The translations under genes and the position numbers were made by a program. From Paramecium tetraurelia (Eukaryota; Ciliophora; Oligohymenophorea; Peniculida; Parameciidae): DNA of 64,000 nucleotides. The stretch covers positions 3,734-67,733 of the forward strand of contig NW_001799630.1 of NCBI RefSeq assembly GCF_000165425.1, in the 5' to 3' direction. Position 1 is the first letter of the stretch; each line of letters starts with the position of its first letter. A model generated the notes under the pieces. The model was not told the DNA's origin. It searched no databases and saw only the letters and a program-made list of their open reading frames with translations. Shown here piece by piece: positions 1 to 10,796 of this stretch.

Positions 1-31
1 TTAACTAAATTTATACAAAATAAACAACTTA

Positions 32-1146
32 TCAATCCTTCTTTTTTTCTTTTCTGCTCTTCTCTTATTTTGATGTTGTTTCTCGTGAATTTGGCTATAT
101 TTATTTTTGCGATTATATCAATTGCAATTTAATCCACCAAAGGAAGGATACCACACCAACAATAAGCCAAGGAAGCCATACATATATTGGAGTATCTTCA
201 TTTTATAGATTACCACAATCAGGTAAGAATTTAATCGATATTAAAGTTTCTATAGCAATAGTGAAATAGGTAAGGTATCTTAATTGATATGGTTGGTTTT
301 TATCTGTAATTGAATTATGAAGTTCTCTGAATGCTGAATGGCCTAACATAAACCAAATCAGAAGTCTATAGACAACCATCCAACATTTTGGAGGAACCCA
401 TAATTCATTCATCAAGAAGAAATTATTTAGAAAGTTGCCTATGATTACAATGATAACAATAAGAACAGCTTCAAATTTCTTTGGATTTGTAAAGGTGTCT
501 TTAGCAAACCAACTGTATTATTCAAATTTGAATTTCTTAATGATGATCATTCCAATAATAATAGCAACAGTGTTACTTAATAATACATCCAATAATACAT
601 GATCCCACCAGCATTCTCTAAAATGGGGGAGTTTGTGTTGCCAAGATAATTCAATAATTTCATCTAAGACAGACCAAAAGTTGAGAAACCAAAAGTCCCT
701 GACAAGAAATGTAGCCAATAGCCAATTGATTACGTGACTCCAATAATAGTGATCTAGATTGTCAACAATATTGATCCATTCGAATTCGCAATTATCATCA
801 TAAGTATGCATATCCTTTGTGACAGGCTTACCTAATCTATCATCTCCCAAACTCATAAGCTAAAGTTATTTGAGTGATGTACATATCTACCATCTTTCTC
901 ATTTTGAAATGATAAAAAGACCAAGATGGCTATAAATGTGGCAGATAACCAGAATTATATTCTAAAAATGGCTCCATATTTATCACCAAAAGGATCACTT
1001 GGTTTCAATGAACCAATCATTGCAATGAATAGCATGGCTGCCAGCACACCTCTTTTTGAGTTCGCTTCGAATCCTACATCATTGTTATAGGCTAAGTAGA
1101 GAAGAACAGTTGTAAATGTCCAAAACGCAAGTTTATGAAAACTCAT
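32..1146 (-). CDS. PTDSS: Phosphatidylserine synthase (base-exchange type)
   Basis: Makes phosphatidylserine by exchanging serine for the head group of an existing phospholipid in the ER membrane. The protein is about 363 residues in two exons, joined across a 23-nt intron at 860-882, and ends at TGA 32-34. Family features are visible: an early DPFGDKYGAIFR segment near residue 50, then ECWWDHVLLDVLLSN in mid-protein, followed by repeated hydrophobic segments including VWLPWLIVGVVSFLWW. The C-terminus is a short Lys-rich tail. TAA/TAG must be read as Gln throughout. It diverges from the next gene across only 24 bp. Family assignment is strong; which of the two mammalian isoforms it resembles is not resolved. 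Confidence 0.9.
860..882 (-). other. 23-nt intron in the phosphatidylserine synthase gene
   Basis: Reads GTACATC...TTTAG on the minus strand. Its removal joins the DGRY and LMSLGDD coding frames and avoids an in-frame TGA. It is a typical example of the tiny introns in this window. Confidence 0.85.
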
Positions 1147-1170
1147 TATTAAATTAAATATTCAATTTTA

Positions 1171-1584
1171 ATGTCATTTGATCATCTTAACGATACCAAC
1201 ATCACTAATCAATCAGAAAAGGAACATGTTAATGAATTTTATGATTACTAAATCCGTAATATGTATGATAAAGAAAAATACATCAATCCACATGACATTG
1301 CTGGTTAACCAGGCTTGGTGACAAGTCAAGCGGTTGAATTAGAAAAGAAGAAAGTCTAATTCAGAATGGCAAATGAAATTTATTTGAGAAAACATCCAGA
1401 ATTATCTGTTATGCTAAGCATTTTCCTATTCAGAGTATTGGAGGAGAAACCAGATGATGTTTTGATGTATGCAGGCAAATTCTTTGATTAGTAATACATT
1501 TATATTTATAATAGAGAACATTTAGAATAAGTAATATTGATTTAGAAAAAACATTATTTAGAAAATGGAAATGCAACTGCTTGA
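1171..1584 (+). CDS. RIIa-domain protein (RIIAD1-like)
   Basis: Single exon of 137 residues, ATG 1171 to TGA 1582. The middle and C-terminal part carries a dimerisation/docking-type helix pair: ANEIYLRKHPELSVML followed by a VLEEKPDDVLMYAGKFF stretch, which matches the RIIa (PKA regulatory subunit docking) pattern. Such small RIIa proteins often sit in the radial spokes or other parts of cilia and dock to amphipathic helices of anchoring proteins; that role is inferred from the family. The N-terminal third is polar and unconserved to my eye. It shares a 24-bp divergent promoter region with the phosphatidylserine synthase gene. Confidence 0.65.
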
Positions 1585-2230
1585 ATCTATTAAACATTAA
1601 CAATTTATATTTTAATCATTGTAATTTATATATGAAAGTTTAACTTTTGTAATTTCTACAATCTTTCTATACTTATCATCTTAACTTATTTTTGTTAACT
1701 TATATAATATAATTTATATAGATAAGAGTATTTTTTCAAATATTGTATTTATTTATTTAATTCTAAATATTCATTAATGATGATTATTTTAGCTAAAGAA
1801 TAATTGAGTATGATTAAGATGATCAAAACCAACTTTAAATGCTTGAATGGACTTTCTTTCTTTAAATATAGAATTATCTAATCTTTAGTCGTTATTGTAA
1901 ATCTTAATAATCATCAATCAAATCTATTATAAATATACATTTACGGCATAAATATAATTCTTATTTACATCAACATTGTTATTAATTTCTTTTATAGAGA
2001 ATTCAATACAAAGAACTTATCTTGGGGTAATCTTCAATTTTAATTATTAAAAGTAATGATATGATTTATTTCAACAGAAGAATCAAGTATCAGTTGTTGA
2101 TAGTTATTTATTTGGATAGCCAAAAAACTAAATAAATTTTGGGATGAATCTTAAGATTGAGAATTACGTTCAATTTATTTTAATATTACATATATAATAT
2201 AAATAATTTTATAATTGAACTTATTTGATA
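1585..2230. other. AT-rich intergenic stretch with one weak reading frame
   Basis: Mostly A/T runs. A 95-codon TGA-free frame on the plus strand (1777-2064) contains alternating hydrophobic and Asn-rich segments. In DNA this AT-rich with a single stop codon such frames are expected by chance, and I see no domain or intron to support it. Confidence 0.4.
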
Positions 2231-2929
2231 ATGATTTTACAATTAATTAATTATCCAGTCGAAGGAACTGTCGAATAGGACCATTCAAAGTCTCCAAAAA
2301 AAAGAGCAATTATAATAAAACATTTTCGTTATCCTATGAAGACTTAAACCAATAATTTGATATTTCCGCTACGATCTCCGCAAATCATCTCAAGTAAAAG
2401 TAGTACCAGACAAAATGAAATAAATTGGTTTAGTGATAGTAATCTAATAAAGGAGCATAATTAAACATTTTGTTAATCAAATAACTTCAAATCCGTTTTT
2501 AAATTAGGCAGTGAATAAAAAAATAGATTTGCCATTATAAAAAAGGTTTTCAAAAAGGAAGATGAAAAGGATTGCCTATTTATAGAGAGAAAGTTGAGTT
2601 TATTAAAATTTAATTTTAAGGAGAAGGAAAAGGAAAAGGAAGAGAGCCAAAAAATTTCTATAGATTATTCACCAGTCAAGATTCCTTAAACAGCACAATC
2701 AACACGAAAGAAACAAAGTTTGAATGATAAAAATAAATATTAATTATTTTAGAATAAGATCAACAGAAGATTTAATAGCGACACCGATTTATCAGATTAA
2801 AAACCAAATCGAAAGAAAATAATTTCGTACTCAATAAGGCCTAACACTCATAATTATGATCGTGATCATTAAGAGTTTGCTCAAAGCATCTTAAATCAAT
2901 ATTTGAAAAAAAGTTTGTAAGATTAATGA
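2231..2929 (+). CDS. Basic low-complexity protein of unknown function
   Basis: Single exon of 232 residues from ATG 2231 to TGA 2927. The protein is rich in Lys, Ser, Asn and Gln, with a Lys/Glu run (KEKEKEKEE) near the middle and a basic cluster (KPNRKK) near residue 190. No domain, signal peptide or membrane segment is visible. Length divides evenly without introns and GC content is higher than the flanks, which supports a real gene. It converges on the kinase-kelch gene 30 bp away. Confidence 0.6.
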
Positions 2930-2958
2930 TAGTGTAAAATTCTTTAACTAAATATTTT

Positions 2959-5038
2959 TCAATCAGCTTTAGTCTCATATTTGGTTGCATTTGGATCAAA
3001 ATAATATTTAATGTGAGCATGTGGCGAAGTCCCATTTGCATTTTCAAGAAATATATGTAAATTGCCTTCAGTATCAAGAAGCACCTCACTTTCAACGATT
3101 CCACCTAAACATTTTACATACATCTAATACCTTTTTCTAAGGGTTCGCATTCTATGATTTCTTTCTTTTCCCAATCTACTTTCAACACTTTTTAACTTTC
3201 CTTCGCATACATAGTCAAACCTCCTATCAATAAAGCTAAATTCTTTTTAACTCTGACTGCCATAAACCTTCTCAATGGCAATGGTAGCTTCAAAGTACAT
3301 TTTTCCCATCTATTCTCGTTAATATAGTATCTTTCTATAGTATCTAAAGTGCCTTCTTCCTTGTTATAACCACCAAATAAAACTATTTCATTATCTTTAT
3401 TCTACAAGCAGCAGCTTGACTTTTTGGTTATTTTAATCCACTAGTTGAACCCATTTCTCTGAAATAAGATCGTAATATAAAACTGATGATAATTACACCT
3501 TATGTTGTTCGTCATATCCTCCAACGCAATAGATTTTATGATTATAATAGAGACAAGAACAGAAGAACCTATTCATAGGAATTTGATGTTTCATTAACTC
3601 CAATCTATCATTTTGATAGACTCGAAAGTTAGTTTCTTGAAATCCTCCAATTAGATAAAATGCTTTTTTGTCAGGAACAAAAAGAGTTGTAAATTATCTG
3701 TCTAATTCCACATCCAATTTTGCAATCTAACGCCATTTTTGTTTGGATGTTGAAAATTTACTGATAGTCTTACCTCCAAATTCAAACCATAAGCAGGAAT
3801 CATTCAATATTAAAGTGGAATCCCTATAAAATGCAGATTAAGATACGACAGGCTACTTAATAACCTGAACTTATTATGATTGTTATTATTAAGTAATCTG
3901 TTGTTATTTCTAAGAGGATGGCTATTCTCTTAATGGTTACTTTGACTTTTGAGATTGCTCAATTACCTATGATGATCCTGCATTTTTCATATGTTGAGCA
4001 ATCACATTTTTAAATTGAACTTCAGCCTCTTGTGATGTCCTGTAAGGAGGTCCTCGTTTTAACATAGTATTATAGTGTTAATTGTACAACAAAATGTATT
4101 CATTTATAGCCACATTCTCAGATATCTTTCCTGAATGATATTTCTCCTCGTGCTCTATGAATAATTGTTCAATTTCAACATATGATGGCCTTTAAGCCTC
4201 TTCAAAAATCAACATCAATTTTATTATCGACACATAAGCAGGACTATACTTTTACTCTAGCGAAGCTAAACTCTATAAAATCAATTGCTCCCCCTCATTT
4301 TATTAGGTATTATTGAATCCAGTTACTTCTTGCATGGCACTCATCTAATACATAACTAAGCCAGTTGAAAAAACATCTGATTTATAAATGTTGTGTTCTA
4401 CATATCTACTATTTCCATCAATTACATGAGCCTTCCATAAAATAGGTGATAAATATTGAGGTGTGCCTCTAATTGTCGCCATAGTGTAAGTATTTTTGGC
4501 TTCATTGTCTAAATCAAAGAAATAATCCTTGCTTTCACCAAAATCAATTAATTTCAATTCCCCATTCGTTATCATAAATAAGTTAGCTGGTTTTATATCT
4601 CTGTGGCAAATCCCTTTTTATTGCAAATATGAGCACGTTGATATTATGCTAAACAACATAGTTACTAACTCATTCTCTTTCCAGAACTAATTAGGTTTCT
4701 TTCTTTTTCTATACAGATTTTCCAAATTAGTGTTATGATCCATGTACCTATATAAATAAATCTCATAAGTACTCTGTAATTATTCCTAAACGAAACGTAT
4801 TGTACAGAGTTTCAGCAAAGTAGTATCCATAAAATCGAATCACGTTGCCACAATTTTAAACTTTGCTAAGTTGAACTGCTTCTTCTTTGTATTCATTTAA
4901 TTTCTCTAAATTAGTTGCTTCAATCTCTTTTAAAGCATATACTTTATTTGTTTGTATATGTTGCACTCTATATATCTTTGTATGCTTCTTGCCCGAACCT
5001 AACAATTCCAATTTTTTGAAATCCTGCTTCCTAAACAT
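2959..5038 (-). CDS. Protein kinase fused to C-terminal kelch repeats
   Basis: About 668 residues. The N-terminal half is a serine/threonine kinase: glycine loop LLGSGKKHT, ALKEIE lysine, catalytic loop HRDIKPANLF and DFGES. The activation loop ends in RGTPQYLSPIL, so the usual Glu of the APE motif is Ile. A Gln-rich linker follows, then several kelch repeats (LIGGFQ, CVGGYDEQ, VLFGGYNKEE, LIGGLTMY). Clear introns are 4748-4772 (25 nt) and 3105-3130 (26 nt). Near 3400-3441 the frame slips by one: a 19-nt (3402-3420) or 22-nt (3420-3441) intron, or one extra A in an A run, would explain it. Start MFRKQ at 5038 is the first ATG in frame. The substrate is unknown. Confidence 0.8.
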
Positions 5039-5436
5039 TATCTGTTTATTTAATTTATAATTATAATAAAGAATTTCTATAACTAAATTGCTCAACTTCA
5101 GTATTCTGAAACAAATTATATAAACAAATCAATGTTATCTTCACCCTGATCAAACTTATAAATATCTTACATCATGCATTTCCATTAATATTCATATATT
5201 ATATATAGAACAATATTAATATCTTATATCAAGCTACAATTTATCGAATAAACTTGAAAAGCTAGTGTTTAGATTAAAATCGAAGGTGTAAATAAGAATA
5301 TTCTAAACCTTCTTATTTTTTTAATTCAAATCTTGTACCATATAATATATATTTGTACTTAATCTACTATATTCAAGTCTAATAAGAAATCTTCGAATAC
5401 AATTTGATTATGTGAATTAAAAATTTTTAATAATAA
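5039..5436. other. Intergenic, AT-rich
   Basis: Divergent spacer between two genes. An imperfect inverted repeat (GAAGGT...ACCTTC around an AGAATATTCT core) lies near 5282-5318. Nothing else is recognisable. Confidence 0.5.
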
Positions 5437-6949
5437 ATGAAATCCAATGGAGGAGGTGACCATAATAAAAATATTTAGACATCTGGAACTCTTAGGAGAA
5501 TAAAAAGAATGAGGTTGAGATCAAAGAATTAGTAGGGTTAAAATGATGTGGCAAGGTATTAGATATTAAGTATTGAATAGTAAAAAAATGGCTGGTAATA
5601 ATTCAACTTTATCATTACATATTATTAAAACTAAATCACTTTTTAAACACAAAAAACTAATTAAATAAAGCACTCAAAGTAGAGAGAGTCTATTTCAAGA
5701 CCCCCTCTAGAAAGATCAAAAAAATGTCAAATTAGCACAAGAGCCAAATGTTAAATAATAATCAACAAAAAATAAATAGACTATATCATAAAGAAAATTA
5801 AGAAGAAATGAAAAGCTTAAAGAATTGATAGATGCTTAAATAAAAGCATAAATTAATCAAAAGATCAAATTTCATGATACAAAATTTAAAGCCCTAACAG
5901 AAATTGGAATTCCAACAATAAATTTAAATTAGGATAAAATAATATAATTTATTGAGTAATTTCAAAACGAGATAAAATAGAATGATGAGAGCATAATATA
6001 GAAGTTAGTGGGTGCAATTGGAGAGGGATATGCTGAAAGAGGAGATGAGGTTATTTCAAATGTAGATGCAAAAGAAATGATGATTCAAAAATAGGTTGAG
6101 TTCTATTTAGAAAATTGTGGAATCAAACTTGAATGGACATTGGAGAGGTGGAGGAAATTGATAAGAAGAACGTTATTTGTGGTACCTTTTTGCCATATGC
6201 CTAACGTGAAGATAAAGGAGTATTTAAATGGAAGAGAAAGATACTAAATCATGTTCGAAACTTTAAATCTCTTTACTTTAATCAATAGATGGAGCAACAC
6301 TTAAATGTTTCATCAATTTAGTTAGAATTTCCCATTTTAAGTAAAAGATGACATCGAAATCAAGGAGTTGGTTAATGAAAATGAATTGCACAATATTCGA
6401 TAAATAAGAGAATATTTAAGTAGAATTATGACTGCATTGAATGACATATATTAATTGAAATTTCAAAAGGAATTTTAAGTTGATCTTTATTAGACAAATA
6501 ATCAATTATAAGATTTATAGGTTGAATATTATTTGAGAAAGATGAAAGTACTTTAACTAAAGCCAGTAAATTTACCATAGGCCATGAAAGAATAAATAGA
6601 ATAACTTTCATCAAAAGTGCAAATTTAAAAAGATCCGATTATTGATGAGCCATCAAAAAAATAAATGGATTAAGAAAAATAAATAAAACCATAAAATTAG
6701 GTGTAATAAAAGAAAAAGATACAAATCAATCTAATCAAATCGAAGACTTTACTAGAATATTTTAAACCTGTAAAGAATTAGAATAGTATAAATGCTGATG
6801 TAAATTCTCAGGGCTTGAGTTAAAATAAGGACAAGAATGGGAAATAGACACCCGAAAGTAAATCTTAATTCTCCTATTTTGAGATCTTGGATGAACTTTT
6901 TAGTAATAAATTTGGTAAAACAATATAAAAGGAAGGATAAAAAAAATGA
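5437..6949 (+). CDS. Unknown protein with one copy of an unnamed ~200-residue module
   Basis: 495 residues; one 25-nt intron at 5556-5580. The N-terminus is basic and disordered-looking. Residues ~143-365 hold a helical module that also occurs twice in the next gene: a LTEIGIPTINL start, a VEFYLENCGIKLEW segment and a HNIRQIREYLSRIM segment near its end. The C-terminal part is Lys/Gln-rich and contains SKTLLEYFKP near residue 426, which resembles a PCNA-interacting motif but lacks the leading Gln. No enzyme signature is visible. The tandem arrangement with the following gene suggests a local duplication of the module. Confidence 0.7.
5556..5580 (+). other. 25-nt intron
   Basis: GTATTAG...GAATAG. 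Removing it joins the N-terminal basic segment to the long downstream frame; without it the frame ends at an early TGA. Confidence 0.8.
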
Positions 6950-7351
6950 TATATAATTATAGTTTAAAAATATATGATTTTTATTATTGGAGAGATATAT
7001 CAGGGCAATTATTATTAATAAATAATGTACATTTAAGATGATGATGAATTTAAAGGAAATTGGATGAAGGTTTATGAATAAATTTTTATTATTAAATTAG
7101 GTTTACGTAAAATTAACAAATTATTTGATAATAATAGGTTAAAAAGATTAAATATAGAACTAAAAATTATTTTACACAAATTTGGTTTATAGATTCTTGT
7201 AATTTCAAGACTGAATCGATAGAAAATCTATGTGAGATACAAGCTAAGTATGAGATCTTTGTCAGAAGGAAGAACTGATATCAGGTTACTTGTAACAGTG
7301 ACTCTTATTGATGTGATGTTAGAATTATTAATATAATTTATAAACATAATA
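6950..7351. other. Intergenic spacer
   Basis: AT-rich gap between two same-strand module genes. I see no gene or repeat in it. Confidence 0.5.
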
Positions 7352-9667
7352 ATGTCTGAATAAGAGTATTTGTTCGATTCATATAATCAACATAATTGGA
7401 ATTCTTATGATTTTGATTTGGAATGCTAAGACTCTGAGAGATAACAAATAGATAGAATAAAAGAAAAGTGTAATATGAATTTATTAAAACGACAACTTGT
7501 TTGTTTGTTTGGTTTTCCTTCCATATAGATAGAGAGTGGATAAATAATCGCTTATCTTAATGGAATCATGGATTAAAATGAGAATGAATAGAAAAGAATG
7601 ATTAGAGTGTTGATAAGCTTCATTGGTGAAGTTACTAGCATTGAAAATCCTGAAACTAGATTAGAGACCATAAGGACAAGAGTTGAATAATTCCTGACCA
7701 TAAAAGGAATTAAAATAGAATGGAGTAATAAGGTATGGGAGTACGAAATAGAATCACTTTTTGAATCCAGATATTGCAATCCCTATTATAGTAAAATTCC
7801 GTATTCTTAGTTTGAATATGCTAACTTCTTTGCTTTATTAGAAAGTCCCATGCCCATGTTTCTGAGAAATCTGAAGCATCCATGTTGTTGTCAGGTATAT
7901 GATGCAAAATCTACAGAAGATTTTAAATAATTATGTAACATCACTGATTTGAAAAATGTGAGGAGGATAAGAAAATACATCCAATCAATAATAGATAAAT
8001 TAGAGGAATTTAGAATTTTGCTTATAGATATAGAAACAAAGAATTATAATTGTGGACCTGATATAATTAATAGTTTTAATCATCTATCTGGTGAGCTTGA
8101 TAAAATAATAAACATAGATTTGTAATTAATAGATAGAAGTAGCTTAAAGTAAGAGGAGAAGTTGAAATTTAATAATGATGTTGATAATTAAACTGAAAAG
8201 AATTCAATTGCTTTATTAGAAACTAAAACATCTGCTAACACTTTTACCACTATTAATCAAGGTAGCCTGGATTGTCGAACTAAGAAATAGAAGAAGAAAC
8301 AAAAGCAATAGGAAAAATATTATTTCTCATCAGCTTTCCTAAATTATATTGATTCAGAAACTAATCTTAGTTAAGAAAACAGTCGAAATTCTGAGCCCAA
8401 ACTTGAAGATCAACAAATTAAATTTACAATAGATACAGAAATTCATAATTAATTACATATTGCATGTACTTCAGTATAAGATATACTTAAGAAAATTGAC
8501 ATTTACGAAAAGCAACTCCAAAGTTTGTAATTACTTGGATTTCCATGTCCAAAATTAGATAAATCTCATTTAAAATATATTCTATCTAATTTTCGTGAAT
8601 GCTATACAAATAAATAAATTTTAATTGAATGGATTGTTTCAAACATTTGGGAATCATAGACGGTTAGAGAAGATGAAACTAAATGTATTGATGATGTGAG
8701 ATAACAAGCCTTAGAATATTTCTAATCCATTAAAGTAGATAAGGATGATTTCGAATAAATCTTAAATAACTGCTATGAAAAATAAGCCTCTTTGCCATTT
8801 AATAAGTACTTTGAAATAGGAACTTTTTCTCTTCAAAAGTTGTCTCAAATAGTAAATCGTAAATTTCCAGAATCTTTCGAACTTAGCAATTGTCTGGCAA
8901 GTAGAGTAGTGTTTAAATCTAAAATATTTTAACCTTTGGAGAAACCAAGTAAAATAAAAGAAATCAAAAACATCAGAACAATTAGGAACTATATTAAAGA
9001 TGTATATTAAAGTTTAGAGAAGTTGATTGAATTCAAAAATAAGATAAATAAAAATATCAATTGTAGACCACAACATCAATAATTAATTAGAGAATTCAAA
9101 ATATTGTATTCCCATCATCATTGCAAGATCGTGAATAAATAACTAAAATAAAAAGGCTGTTCCACTCTGCAGCAAGTTGACAAGGTATAGGAGGGCAAAA
9201 ATTGCATCATAATTGAAGACAAAGACTAGCTTGATGGGTATTTTAATTGCTAGGAGAAAAAGAGCTCCGATGTTATCGAAATAGAAGAGTATTCTATAGG
9301 ACAAAAAGCTGAGTTACCAAAGTTAGAGGAAGATGTAATTTAAGAGGACTTAAGTTGTGTAAAGAAGAAGAGTGAGATAAATTTAAAATTAGAAGCAGTG
9401 ATTGAGGTTGAATAACCAAAATTAGAATATGAAAAGGAATTAGAGTATGAAAAAGAATAGTATATTTTATGTAACGAAATCATTTCTCCTGTTTAAAGAA
9501 ATCTTTTTCAAGACAATCAATCGCCCAATATATTTCATTCTCCTCGTTTTGATTATTGCTCCCCTTTGGCAAAATAATTTTTTGGTTAATTAGAATTTGA
9601 TTAATACGAGATTGAATCCCCTGATAGATAGTGTTTATAATTTCAACCTCCTCAAAACTTCAATTGA
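7352..9667 (+). CDS. Unknown protein with two copies of the unnamed module
   Basis: Single exon of 771 residues. Two related helical modules lie at roughly residues 48-252 and 393-593. Both begin LxGFP, carry an EIESLF or DFEQIL-type helix mid-way, and end in an Arg-rich helix: KNVRRIRKYIQSIIDKL in the first and KNIRTIRNYIKDVYQSL in the second. The same layout occurs once in the gene just upstream. The first copy has a Cys-rich spot (HPCCCQ). The linker and C-terminal tail are acidic and Ser-rich with no domain I recognise. No signal peptide or membrane span is visible. Confidence 0.7.
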
Positions 9668-9748
9668 TTTTAGTATTTTATATAATTAGTAATCGCTTCA
9701 TATACATTACAATTAATTGATATCAATAAATGTACACAAAATTAATAT

Positions 9749-10772
9749 TCATATTTTAAAAATCTGAGAAAAGTTTCGTATGCTCTTTCGATATTCATTT
9801 ATTTAATTACAACTAGCCATGTTAACTTGATTAGCTAAATTCTAGTATTTTTCTTGAGTACTAACAAACCAGGACTTTTTGGCCTCATGGAATAGTCTCT
9901 GTTTTTCATTTTTCGCCTTTATACATTAATTATCCAAATCAACCAAATACTCTCTATCAATCTCTGCTTCGTAATTCTTTTTGAACATCTCATCCTTGCT
10001 CAGGTATTCATCTCTAGCAAAGAACTTCTGGCCCAAAATCTTATTAATTAAAATTATAAGTACTTCTGTTTCTAACACATTTCTATATGTGCTATCTTTT
10101 GTTAACTAGTGATATGGTGTTTCAGAGAAAACGTAGTTCAGGAATTGAACTATTGAACTTCCAAAGAAAATGTAGATAAAAATCAAATAGCATGAAATTT
10201 GTATCCAATTGGGTCCTCTTTAAATCTGTCTTCTTTAATTCTAAAATTCTTAATCAACAAATTCTTGTTGTCTTTGATTTTATTGATGATGACCACGATT
10301 CCTTCGAGGACCTGATGAGTAATAAAACATTCCAGGACTTGATTGAACAAATTAAAATCCTCCAAAACCATTTCCGAATCCAGCACCAAATCCATTCTCA
10401 AATAAATCATCAAACCCTCCATTTTATGAAAAGAATGTTCGGAATATTTATTCGGCTGGACTCTCTCCCCATTGTTGCCTGTAATGTTGGTAATGTTATT
10501 CAGGTTCTTCAGTCCCATATTGATCGTAAGTTCTTCTCTTATCTTGATTGGATAGACAATCGTAAGCCTAGGTAATGCTATCTATTTACTTGAGCAACTT
10601 TCTTAAAGGCCTCATTGGCACTAGGATTTTTATTTTTATCTGGGTGATAGAGCAAGGCCAATTTTCTATAAGCTTTTTTTAATTCCTCATCTGTAGCAGT
10701 CTTAGAAACACCTAAAATCTCGTAGAAGTCCTTTTTTTTAAGAAATTCCTTTATATCTGCTTCTGTCGACAT
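9749..10772 (-). CDS. DnaJ/Hsp40 membrane co-chaperone (DNAJB12/B14-like)
   Basis: 333 residues with one 22-nt intron at 10568-10589. Residues ~15-80 are a J domain with DFYEILGV, the HPD motif in [10 protein letters not shown], and the closing [11 protein letters not shown] Gly/Phe-rich stretch follows (residues ~108-135), then a Gln/Arg-rich linker and one hydrophobic span, [20 protein letters not shown], near residue 185. The layout of an N-terminal J domain, G/F region and a late single membrane span matches ER-anchored J-proteins that recruit Hsp70 on the cytosolic face. The remaining C-terminal part is helical and charged. It starts only 24 bp after the stop of the next gene upstream on this strand. 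Confidence 0.85.
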
Positions 10773-10796
10773 ATATTAAATATATTTATTAGTAAT

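Noticed and set aside
4856-5095. A longer kinase N-terminus starting upstream of MFRKQ
   Set aside because: It would need a TTG start; the first in-frame ATG is at 5038.
10192-10575. A 127-codon plus-strand frame opposite the J-protein
   Set aside because: The minus strand encodes a clear J domain protein with its G/F region here; the plus frame is its shadow.
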